A DNA stretch of 64,000 nt from Microbacterium mangrovi (lineage in GTDB: Bacteria; Actinomycetota; Actinomycetes; Actinomycetales; Microbacteriaceae): assembly GCF_000802305.1 (NCBI RefSeq), contig NZ_JTDK01000010.1, positions 124,001 to 188,000 of the forward strand, written 5' to 3'. Every line of letters begins with the position of its first letter. Within the stretch, counting starts at the first letter, position 1. A program made the position numbers and the translations under genes. Below the pieces are notes generated by a model, which was not told the DNA's origin, ran no database searches, and saw nothing but the letters and a program-made list of their open reading frames with translations. Positions 8,967 to 16,427 of this stretch are shown in pieces.

Positions 8967-10190
8967 TCAGCGGTTGTCGGCCGCGCGCTCGTCGGCTTCG
9001 GAGGCGTCCTGACGGATCCATTCGCCCATGTCGACCGGGACCGTCGCGCCGCCGTCGGCCTGCTCGTCGAGCGCGATGGCACCGGTCTCGTCGAAAGAAT
9101 CGGTCTGCTGATCGTGACCGCGGCCGGCGTCGGACTCCTCGAAGGCGCCGAGCTCGTCGGGGTCGTAGGCGTCGGTCTGCATCGACGTGTCCGCCGCCAG
9201 GCGCACCTCGGGCACGCGTCCGGCGCGAGCGAGCGCATCGTCGATCTCGATCGACTGGGTGCGCGTGAGGTCGTCGTCCTGCACGCTGTCGGCGAGGGCG
9301 GTGAGCAGACCGACCGCGTCGGCCACGATCTCGTCGCTTCCGATGTCGTCGCCGTGGACGAGCCACTTCGCGAACTCGAGCTCGGCGTACAGCCGGGCGC
9401 GGCCGTGGATGCCGGCATCCGGGGCACGCACGCTCGCCTGCGTGTACGCGTCGAAGACGTCCAGTGCGGCCGTGGGAGCCGACGACAGCCACTGCAGGTC
9501 GAGAGCGGGGTCGCCGACGGCCAGGCCGTGCCAATCGAGGATGCCGGTGACCCGCGGCTCCCCGTCGCTGTCCTCCAGCAGGAAAGCGTCGGACGACGCT
9601 CCGCCCAGGATGACGGTGGACTCGAAGCGCCACAGGTGGTCGGCAGCGGCGGCGTGACTCCAGCGCGACAGCAGGGACACCGGGATCCGATGCAGTGCGG
9701 CGACCCGATCGAGCAGGCGCGACACGGACTGGCGCACCTGCTCGGGCGACTGGACCGTGAGGCCGTCGCCGGAGACGACGGATGCGGGCAGGGCGTGCAC
9801 CGCCGCGAGCGCCTGGCCGATCGCGGTGGCCACCCCCCGGCCGGCGGGGACCTCGGCGGCATCCACGCGGTATCCGGCGACGAAGTCGGTCACGGCCGCG
9901 AATCGGCCGTCGACCGTGGTCTCGCCGATCATTCGCGGGGCGGTCATCCGGAGCTGGCCGAGCACGCCCGGAGTCAGCGCCCGCAGCGCGACCGCTTGAT
10001 CACGCAGCTCCTTCTCGGCGGTGTCGTCGGCAGGAACCCGCACGACCAGGAGGCGATCGTCGTCGAGACGCACGACGGCACTGTCGAACCGGCCGCCCGC
10101 GCCCTCCGTCAGCTCAGAGACCCCCACGACGACGGCCTCCGGAAGAGCCGATGTCACCGACGCGGCTAGAGTGAGAGGTGAGCGTGCCAT
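8967..10190 (-). CDS. APH-fold phosphotransferase-like protein, probable pseudokinase
   Basis: 407 codons from ATG 10190, with TACCCT 6 nt upstream (leaderless start). The sequence follows the aminoglycoside/macrolide phosphotransferase fold: an N-lobe ending in LLVVRVPADD, then a C-lobe with the metal-binding motif ILDWHGLAVGDPALDLQW. The catalytic loop, normally HGDxxxxN, reads LGGASSD at about residues 195-201, so the catalytic Asp and Asn are absent. The last ~90 residues are an acidic tail. Database entries for such neighbours usually say macrolide 2'-phosphotransferase; drug resistance is not supported here. It lies between adnB (20 bases away) and nudC and is divergent from nudC. Confidence 0.85.
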   Translation of the reverse strand: MARSPLTLAASVTSALPEAVVVGVSELTEGAGGRFDSAVVRLDDDRLLVVRVPADDTAEKELRDQAVALRALTPGVLGQLRMTAPRMIGETTVDGRFAAVTDFVAGYRVDAAEVPAGRGVATAIGQALAAVHALPASVVSGDGLTVQSPEQVRQSVSRLLDRVAALHRIPVSLLSRWSHAAAADHLWRFESTVILGGASSDAFLLEDSDGEPRVTGILDWHGLAVGDPALDLQWLSSAPTAALDVFDAYTQASVRAPDAGIHGRARLYAELEFAKWLVHGDDIGSDEIVADAVGLLTALADSVQDDDLTRTQSIEIDDALARAGRVPEVRLAADTSMQTDAYDPDELGAFEESDAGRGHDQQTDSFDETGAIALDEQADGGATVPVDMGEWIRQDASEADERAADNR

Positions 10191-10202
10191 GCCCCCAGGG
10201 TA
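10167..10202. promoter_or_regulatory. Overlapping divergent promoters between the phosphotransferase-like gene and nudC
   Basis: Plus-strand TAGAGT (10167-10172) and minus-strand TACCCT (10197-10202) each look like -10 hexamers. The predicted start sites are near 10179 (plus) and 10190 (minus). The two transcripts would therefore overlap by about a dozen bases at their 5' ends instead of diverging cleanly. No convincing -35 elements are visible. Confidence 0.4.
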
Positions 10203-10252
10203 GGTCGGGCGCGAACACCGAGCAGAGCGCCACGCCCGCGACGGAGGTTTCG

Positions 10253-11200
10253 ATGACGGCACAGCAGAGCCCGCAGACGGAGGCGCAGCCCCGGTTCGAT
10301 CGGGCCGCGCACGAGCGTTCTCGACCGGACCTGCTCGAAGAGGTGCTGGCGAACTCCTCGACGCAGGTTCTGGTGATCCACCGCGACGGCGCGCCGCTGG
10401 ACGGGGACCGGCTGCACCTGCGCAGGCTCTCCGCACTGCCGCGACTCCCGCATGCACCGGAGTTCGCCTTCCTCGGCCGAGTCGGGGCGGCAGCGGTGGT
10501 CGCCGCCGTCTACCCGGTCGAAGCCGAGCTGGACTCGCTCGCCGACGGCGCCGCGTGGGCGACGGTGCGCACGCACGGAGCGACGCTCGACGCGTCCGAC
10601 GCCGAATTGCTCGTGACAGCCGTCTCGCTGGGTGCGTGGCTGCTCGATTCGGCCTTCTGCCCGCGCTGCGGCGCACGGACGGAGGTCGTCCAGGCGGGGT
10701 GGGCGCGGCACTGCGGCAACTGCGGACGCGAGCACTTCCCGCGCACCGATCCGGCCGTCATCATGACCGTGACCAGTGCGGAGGACCCCGACCTGCTGCT
10801 GCTCGGATCGAACGCGCTGTGGGGTCCGCCGCGGTACTCGTGCTTCGCGGGATTCGTGGAGGCGGGCGAGTCGCTGGAGTCGGCGGTTCGCCGAGAGCTC
10901 GCCGAAGAAGCGGGCGTGGAGATCGTCGACGAGCACTACCGGTGGTCGCAGGCCTGGCCGTACCCCCGGTCGCTGATGCTGGGGTTCGAGGCGCGTGCGG
11001 CATCCGGCTCGGTCGCGCGACCCGACGGGGACGAAATCGTCGACGTGCGCTGGTTCACGCGACGCGAGATCGCCGACGCGCTCGAGCGCGGCACGACGTG
11101 GGATGCCTCCGAGCCGCCGGCCGATCCCGAGGCTCTGCAGCTGCCCGGCCCGGCCTCCATCGCCTACCGCCTCATCGCGGACTGGTGCCGACGCGGATGA
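10253..11200 (+). CDS. nudC: NAD(H) diphosphatase, NUDIX
   Basis: 315 codons from ATG 10253, chosen because ACGGAGG lies 6-7 nt upstream; an in-frame GTG at 10178 right after TAGAGT is a leaderless alternative. NudC hydrolyses NADH to NMNH and AMP and can remove NAD caps from RNA. A four-cysteine zinc ribbon (CPRCG...CGNCG) is followed by the NUDIX box GFVEAGES...RELAEEAG. The signature SQAWPYPRS corresponds to the SQPWPFPxS motif that marks NADH-specific members. Its stop overlaps the uvrD2 start, so the two genes are likely co-translated. The same order occurs in mycobacteria (Rv3199c-Rv3198c). Confidence 0.95.
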   Translation: MTAQQSPQTEAQPRFDRAAHERSRPDLLEEVLANSSTQVLVIHRDGAPLDGDRLHLRRLSALPRLPHAPEFAFLGRVGAAAVVAAVYPVEAELDSLADGAAWATVRTHGATLDASDAELLVTAVSLGAWLLDSAFCPRCGARTEVVQAGWARHCGNCGREHFPRTDPAVIMTVTSAEDPDLLLLGSNALWGPPRYSCFAGFVEAGESLESAVRRELAEEAGVEIVDEHYRWSQAWPYPRSLMLGFEARAASGSVARPDGDEIVDVRWFTRREIADALERGTTWDASEPPADPEALQLPGPASIAYRLIADWCRRG

Positions 11201-12960
11201 GCGGGTCGGCACTGGACGGACTGGACGACGCCCAGCGGGAGGCCGCGTCTGCGCTGCGCGGGCCGGTGTGCGTGCTCGCGGGTGCCGGGACCGGCAAGAC
11301 CCGGGTGATCACCCACCGCATCGCCCACGGGGTCGAAACCGGCGCGTACACGCCGAATCGCGTCATGGCGGTCACCTTCACGAGCAAGGCGGCGGGGGAG
11401 ATGCGCGGACGGCTGCACCGTCTCGGCGTGCCGGGGGTGGCGGCCCGCACCTTCCACGCGGCGGCGCTGTCTCAGCTGAACTTCTTCTGGCCGACGGTGG
11501 CCAAGGACTCCGCCCCCGGCATCGTCGACAACAAGGTGAAGCTGCTCGCGCACGCCGCCGATTCCATCGGCCTGGACCTCGACCGCCCGACGCTGCGCGA
11601 CGTGGCGGCCGACATCGAATGGCGCAAGGTCACGCTCCGATCTCTGGATGCGTACGCCCATGCGCGCCCCGGCGGCATCGGCGGCCTTCCCGTGGAACGC
11701 GTCGTGGCGCTGCAGCGCGCGTATGAAGCGCTGAAGGACGAGCGACGCCAGCTCGACTTCGAGGACGTGCTCCTCGCGTGCGCCGGCATGCTCGAGGCGG
11801 AGCCGCGCGTCGCGGCCGCGGTGCGCGAGCAGTACCGGCATTTCACGGTCGACGAGTACCAGGACGTCTCGCCGCTGCAGAACCGCCTGCTCGACCTGTG
11901 GCTCGGCGATCGCCGCGACCTCTGCGTGGTGGGCGACGCGAGCCAGACCATCTACTCGTTCACCGGCGCGGACGCCTCGTTCCTGCTCGACTTCGAACGG
12001 CGTCACCCGGATGCCCGCGTCGTGCGCCTGGAGCGCAGCTATCGATCGGCGCCGACCGTGCTGGCCGTCGCGAACGAGCTCATGCGCGGCCGCCCCGGTG
12101 CCCTCCGCCTGACGCCGGCCCGCCCACAGGCGGAGGAGGCGGTTCCGCCGCGTCCGTCCGTCACCGCGTACCTGGACGACGAGCTCGAGGCCCGCGGTGT
12201 GGCGCAGGCGGTCGCGACGCAGCTGAAGTCGGGAGCCGACCCCCGCCAGATCGCCGTGCTGTACCGTACGCACGCCCAGTCGCTGGCCCTCGTCGAGGCC
12301 CTGAGCGCCAAGCACGTCGCCACCACGGTGCTCGGCGGTCGCCGGTTCTTCGACATCCCGGAGGTCCGTCAGGCCGTGATGGCCATCCGTGCGGCGGCCG
12401 TCGCCCCGACGACCGGCTCGCTGGTGCTCAGCGTGCGCGACGTGCTGCGAGGGCTCGGTCTCACGGACGCCCCGCCGCCCGCCGGCGGGGCGCTGCGGGA
12501 GGCCTGGGAGGCGCGGGCCGCCCTCCTGAGGCTGGCGGAGGAGTCGCCGGAGGACATGACGCTGCGGGCATTCGGCGATGAGCTGCAGCGGCGTGCCAAG
12601 GATCAGCACGAGCCGACGGTGAGAACCGTCACGCTGGCGACCCTGCACGCGGCGAAGGGGCTCGAGTGGGACCACGTGCACCTCGTCGGAATGGCCGAGG
12701 GCCTTCTGCCGATCTCCTACGCGACGACTTTCGAGCAGGTCGACGAGGAGCGCCGCCTCGCGTACGTCGGCATCACGCGCGCCGCGCGGACGCTCTCCAT
12801 GTCGTGGGCGCGAGGCGGCGGTCGGCAGGAGCGGCTGCCGTCGCGCTTTCTGCGAGAGATCGGCACGAGCACCGTGGATGAGGTGAACATGCGGCGATCG
12901 ACCGCCGGTGTTCGTCGGCCTCCAGCGTCACCACCTGCACGTCGTTCGCCGGTGCGGTGA
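11197..12960 (+). CDS. uvrD2: UvrD2-type superfamily 1 DNA helicase
   Basis: 587 codons from ATG 11197, overlapping the nudC stop. All SF1A motifs are present: Walker A AGAGTGKT, TFTSKAAGEM, VDEYQDVS, VGDASQTIYSFTGA, LHAAKGLEWD and YVGITRAAR. It is a 3'-5' helicase of the UvrD2/Rep class. The conserved core ends at about LPSRFLREIG (12837-12866). There is no C-terminal HRDC domain such as mycobacterial UvrD2 has. The last ~30 codons are basic and Pro-rich and are antisense to the 3' end of the next gene. The reading frames of the two convergent genes overlap by 188 bp. Confidence 0.92.
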   Translation: MSGSALDGLDDAQREAASALRGPVCVLAGAGTGKTRVITHRIAHGVETGAYTPNRVMAVTFTSKAAGEMRGRLHRLGVPGVAARTFHAAALSQLNFFWPTVAKDSAPGIVDNKVKLLAHAADSIGLDLDRPTLRDVAADIEWRKVTLRSLDAYAHARPGGIGGLPVERVVALQRAYEALKDERRQLDFEDVLLACAGMLEAEPRVAAAVREQYRHFTVDEYQDVSPLQNRLLDLWLGDRRDLCVVGDASQTIYSFTGADASFLLDFERRHPDARVVRLERSYRSAPTVLAVANELMRGRPGALRLTPARPQAEEAVPPRPSVTAYLDDELEARGVAQAVATQLKSGADPRQIAVLYRTHAQSLALVEALSAKHVATTVLGGRRFFDIPEVRQAVMAIRAAAVAPTTGSLVLSVRDVLRGLGLTDAPPPAGGALREAWEARAALLRLAEESPEDMTLRAFGDELQRRAKDQHEPTVRTVTLATLHAAKGLEWDHVHLVGMAEGLLPISYATTFEQVDEERRLAYVGITRAARTLSMSWARGGGRQERLPSRFLREIGTSTVDEVNMRRSTAGVRRPPASPPARRSPVR

Positions 12961-13633
12961 GCATGCGGGCGCAGGTGAGGGCCGCCTCGGCGACGAGCGC
13001 CGGGCCGGAGGTCGGCGCCGCGCACTGAACGAGCTGGGATGCCAGCGCCGGCCAGGCGGGATCGTCGCCGTGCACGTTCGTCTGCGCGCAGATCGCACAA
13101 GCGGTGACGCCGGGGCGGACGAGCGGACCGATGCGGATGGTCCGGCCGGCCATCACCACGGGGAGGTGCAGGATGTCGTCTCTCAGCAGCCGGCCGGCGA
13201 CGACCGGATCGACGAGGAACGGCGACAGCACCACGACCACGTCGCCGCACCGACCCGGAAGCGCGGAGCCGTCCGCGGGCAATGGGCGATGGGCTGTTCC
13301 GATCGCGTCGAGGGTGCCGGTGAACGCGGCGGCGTCGGACGGCGCGATGGAGGCGGCGATCTCCAGGACGATGGACGGCGGCGGCGTCGTCGGCGGCGTG
13401 CTCGCAAGGGCGGGGCGCAGCCGCTCGAGGAAGAGCTCCGCCTCACCATCGGCCGCCCCGAAGGCGGCCGCGACGGGAATCCACGCCGCCTCGTCCAGTC
13501 CGCGCCCCAGCTCGGCGATCATGCGCTCCTGCCAGGGGAGCGGCGACTCGATCCGGGCCACCGCGGGGACGCCGAACTGCATCAGGTCGGGCGTCCGCCA
13601 GAGGGGAGGGGTTGCCGGGTCGAGTCGGAGCAT
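12773..13633 (-). CDS. TOMM-type cyclodehydratase-like (ocin-ThiF-like) protein
   Basis: 286 codons from ATG 13633; GGAGG touches the ATG, so GTG 13678 is an alternative start. The N-terminus (LRLDPATPPLWRTPDLMQFG) resembles a peptide-recognition domain. The middle has CAICAQTN followed by DDPAWPALASQL, and near the end comes HPRCSC. These features match the actinobacterial bacteriocin-biosynthesis cyclodehydratase family (Rv3196 in mycobacteria), E1-like proteins without a YcaO partner in the same locus. No precursor peptide or YcaO gene is visible nearby, so its substrate is unknown. The last 28 codons past HPRCSC run antisense through the uvrD2 3' end. Confidence 0.75.
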   Translation of the reverse strand: MLRLDPATPPLWRTPDLMQFGVPAVARIESPLPWQERMIAELGRGLDEAAWIPVAAAFGAADGEAELFLERLRPALASTPPTTPPPSIVLEIAASIAPSDAAAFTGTLDAIGTAHRPLPADGSALPGRCGDVVVVLSPFLVDPVVAGRLLRDDILHLPVVMAGRTIRIGPLVRPGVTACAICAQTNVHGDDPAWPALASQLVQCAAPTSGPALVAEAALTCARMLTAPANDVQVVTLEADEHRRSIAACSPHPRCSCRSLAESATAAAPADRRLAPTTWRASARRA

Positions 13634-13670
13634 CCTCCGATTGTGCGCGGTGCGCGCCGCCGCCGTGGAG

Positions 13671-13679
13671 TTATCCACA
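13671..13679 (+). promoter_or_regulatory. Perfect DnaA box beside the cyclodehydratase gene
   Basis: TTATCCACA lies 38 bases 5' of the cyclodehydratase ATG at 13633 and 18 bases from the stop of the zincin gene. If the alternative GTG at 13678 is the real start, the box falls on that start codon. It could let DnaA repress the cyclodehydratase gene, or serve as a titration site. Confidence 0.5.
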
Positions 13680-13696
13680 GCAGCGGCGGCGCGGCG

Positions 13697-15115
13697 TCAG
13701 ACCGGCCGGGGACCCTCCGGGCTTTCCGGCTCCTCGCCGGGTTCTTCGCCGGATGACGCCCCGCCGCCCGACGCGCCGCCGCCCAGGGCGTCACGCAGCA
13801 GGGCGTCGATCGCCTCGTCCATCTCGTCGCGCAGCGGCGCGCCCTCGGCGTGCGCCCGCATGCGCGCGATGAGAGCCGCCGGATCGTCGATGTCCTCCGC
13901 CGTCGGCATCAGATCGGGGTAGTCCCACAGGGCGTCGCGGCCGGCGATGCCGACGGCGTCGGTGACCGCGCGCCACATCGCGGCGGCCTCACGGATGCGA
14001 CGCGGTCGCAACTCGAGACCGACCAGGGTTCCCAGCGCATGCTCACCGGGTCCGCCGACGGCACGGCGGCGCCGCACCACCTCGGCGATCCGGTCGGACG
14101 ACGGAATGCGCGCGGTCGCGTCGGCGGTCACCACGTCGACCCAGCCCTCGATGGTCGCCAGCAGGTTCTCGAGGCGCGCGAGGGCCGCGGTCTGGGACTC
14201 GGTGCGCTCGGGCAGGAGCGCGCCGTTCTCGATGGCCTCGCGGAATTCGTCGGGGGCGTTCGGATCGAATCGGCTCGCCATGTCCTCGATCGCGCCCATG
14301 TCGATCTCCACGCCGCGGGCGAAGTCGGTCACCTGGGCGATGACGTGGAGGCGAAGCCACTTCGCGTGCCGGAACAGACGCGCATGGGCGAGTTCGCGGG
14401 TCGCGAGGTACAGGTCGAGCTGGTCCTGGGGGATCTCGAGGTCGCGGCCGAAGTCGGCCGCGTTGAGGGGCAGGATCACCGCGCGTCCGGCCGGCATCAC
14501 GGGGATGCCGACGTCGCCGCCGCTGAGCACCTCCTTGGAGAGCTCGCCGACGACGTGCCCGAGCTGACCCGCGAACAGCGAGCCGCCGATGGCGCGCATG
14601 ATGCGGCCTGCGCCCTGCAGCATGTCGCGCATCTCTTCGGGCGCCTGCTCGCCGATCGCCCGGGTCAGGGCGTCCGCGATGCTCGTCGCGACGGGCTCTG
14701 CCAGTTCCTGCCAGACGGGCATGGTCGCCTCGACCCACGCACCGCGGGTGATCGTCTCGGGTGCGGTGGCCAGTTCGGAGATCGTGGTGGATTCGCTCAG
14801 CCACAGCGTCGCGAGCGTGAACGCCTGCTCGAACCCGCCGCGCTGGACGGACGACACGCTGCGGTCGCTCTGGTTCGCAAGGTGCAGTGCGGCCCGCTTG
14901 GCCGCCTGCCAGTCGATGCCCGATTCGTCGGTGTTACGCATCGTCTCCTGCAGCTGCCGCATGGCCGCCTGCATCATGGCCGGGTCGACGCCCATGCGCT
15001 TGAGCTCCTCGAGCTGCTCGGGATCGATCGTGCTCGGATCGAACGAGCCGCCGAACAGCTGCCGCAGCATGTCTTCGAATTCGCGGTCGTCTCCGCGGTC
15101 GTCTTCGTCGGCCAC
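13697..15115 (-). CDS. Zincin-like protein (DUF2342 family), altered HExxH
   Basis: 472 codons from ATG 15115, with GGAAAGG upstream. It matches the actinobacterial zinc-dependent metalloprotease-like family (Rv3195 position) in neighbourhood and in the order of its helical segments. At the expected HExxH site the sequence is R240-E-L-A-H244, followed by ARLFRHAKWLR. The first zinc-ligand His is replaced by Arg, so peptidase activity is doubtful. The N-terminus holds an acidic, Met-rich segment (PAMMQAAMRQLQE), and the C-terminus is a Gly/Glu/Pro-rich tail. It is on the same strand as the cyclodehydratase gene, which starts 63 bases downstream of its stop, so the two may be co-transcribed. 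Confidence 0.85.
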   Translation of the reverse strand: MADEDDRGDDREFEDMLRQLFGGSFDPSTIDPEQLEELKRMGVDPAMMQAAMRQLQETMRNTDESGIDWQAAKRAALHLANQSDRSVSSVQRGGFEQAFTLATLWLSESTTISELATAPETITRGAWVEATMPVWQELAEPVATSIADALTRAIGEQAPEEMRDMLQGAGRIMRAIGGSLFAGQLGHVVGELSKEVLSGGDVGIPVMPAGRAVILPLNAADFGRDLEIPQDQLDLYLATRELAHARLFRHAKWLRLHVIAQVTDFARGVEIDMGAIEDMASRFDPNAPDEFREAIENGALLPERTESQTAALARLENLLATIEGWVDVVTADATARIPSSDRIAEVVRRRRAVGGPGEHALGTLVGLELRPRRIREAAAMWRAVTDAVGIAGRDALWDYPDLMPTAEDIDDPAALIARMRAHAEGAPLRDEMDEAIDALLRDALGGGASGGGASSGEEPGEEPESPEGPRPV

Positions 15116-15240
15116 GTCTGCCGCCTTTCCGCAATGGTGAGGTCCTGCATCTACGCTAGTCGCACGGATCGCTCCGGCAGCGGGGTGCGCGTCGACTGCT
15201 GTACGCCGCTCGCGAACGGGGCCGGAGGGAAGGGCTGCCT

Positions 15241-16365
15241 GTGGCGCTGTTCGACGAGAACGTGACGATCACCCCGGCGCCGAAGCCACCGCGCACCCGG
15301 CGCACGGTGATCGGCATCTGGGCGCTCGTGGTCGCCCTGGTGGCGATCCTGGTGATGTCGTTCCTGCCGACGGGGTACGTGATCCAGAAGCCGGGACCGG
15401 TGTTCAACACCCTCGGCACGACGACGGACGCGTCCGGCAAGGAGGTCCCGCTGATCTCGATCAAGGGCGCCGAGACCTATCCGACCGCCGGCACGCTGGA
15501 CCTCCTGACGGTGCAGGTGGCGGGGACTCCCGAGCGCACGCCGAATTGGCTCGAGCTCGCGTCGGCGTGGTTCCAGCCCTCTCAGGCGGTCGTTCCGATC
15601 GACTCCGTCTACCCGCCCAACGTCTCCAGCAAGCAGCTGAACGAGGCGAACTCCGCCATGATGGTCGACTCGCAGAAGGAGGCCACGGCGGCGGCCCTGA
15701 CCCACCTCGGCTACGACGTGCACCCGACTCTCCAGGTGTACTCGCTGACGCCGGAGTCGGCATCCGCGGGGGTCCTCAAACCCGGCGATCTCATCCTCGC
15801 CGCGAACGGCACGACCGTGACCGATGCCGACGCCCTCCGCTCCATCGTCGCGAAGTCCGCCGGCAAGTCCGTGAAGCTCACGATCCGCCGCGACGGCAAG
15901 ACGCAGGACGTCAGTGTGACGCCGAAGCAGCAGACCGTGGACGGGAAGACCGTGTGGCTGATCGGCGTGACGCTGACCACCTCCTACGACTTCCCGATCG
16001 ACGTCACCATCCAGCTCAACAACGTGGGCGGGCCGTCCGCCGGGATGATGTTCGCCCTCGGCATCGTCGACGACCTGACCCCGGGCAAGCTGAACGGCGG
16101 CAGGAACGTCGCCGGCACCGGCACCATCACCGCCGACGGGACCGTCGGCCCGATCGGCGGCATCCGCCAGAAGCTGTACGGCGCGCTGGATGCCGGCGCG
16201 TCCTACTTCCTGGCGCCCGCGTCGAACTGCGACGAGGTCGTCGGACACGTGCCGTCGGGGCTGCGCGTGTTCTCGGTGAAGACCCTCGACGATTCCCTCA
16301 AGGCGCTGTCCGCCATCAGCGACGGCGGGAACCTCGCTAGTCTGCCGACCTGTACGGCCAAGTAG
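15241..16365 (+). CDS. PDZ/Lon-like membrane-anchored serine protease (YlbL type)
   Basis: 374 codons from GTG 15241, with GGAGGGAAGGG upstream. One N-terminal membrane helix (residues ~20-42, IWALVVALVAILVMSF) anchors the protein, with the rest outside. A PDZ domain lies around residues 150-235 (SASAGVLKPGDLILAANG). The C-terminal Lon S16 domain follows. The catalytic Ser is S266 in NVGGPSAGMMF and the Lys is K311 in RQKLYGALDAG; a spacing of 45 residues fits the Lon Ser-Lys dyad. There is no AAA domain, so it would be an ATP-independent envelope protease. It corresponds to Rv3194c and is followed by the UPF0182 gene as in mycobacteria. Confidence 0.92.
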   Translation: MALFDENVTITPAPKPPRTRRTVIGIWALVVALVAILVMSFLPTGYVIQKPGPVFNTLGTTTDASGKEVPLISIKGAETYPTAGTLDLLTVQVAGTPERTPNWLELASAWFQPSQAVVPIDSVYPPNVSSKQLNEANSAMMVDSQKEATAAALTHLGYDVHPTLQVYSLTPESASAGVLKPGDLILAANGTTVTDADALRSIVAKSAGKSVKLTIRRDGKTQDVSVTPKQQTVDGKTVWLIGVTLTTSYDFPIDVTIQLNNVGGPSAGMMFALGIVDDLTPGKLNGGRNVAGTGTITADGTVGPIGGIRQKLYGALDAGASYFLAPASNCDEVVGHVPSGLRVFSVKTLDDSLKALSAISDGGNLASLPTCTAK

Positions 16366-16415
16366 CGTCGTCTTCGGATTCGGCGGGCCAGGTCGGGCGT
16401 GTCGTGCGTCGAACC

Positions 16416-16421
16416 TAGGAT
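16416..16421 (+). promoter_or_regulatory. -10 hexamer of the UPF0182 gene (leaderless)
   Basis: TAGGAT ends 6 nt before the GTG at 16428, so transcription would start at or next to the start codon. No good -35 sequence is seen. Confidence 0.5.
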
Positions 16422-16427
16422 GGGAGG

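Noticed and set aside
8967-10190. Antibiotic resistance gene (macrolide phosphotransferase)
   Set aside because: The catalytic HGD/Asn loop is missing and the gene sits in a conserved housekeeping block.
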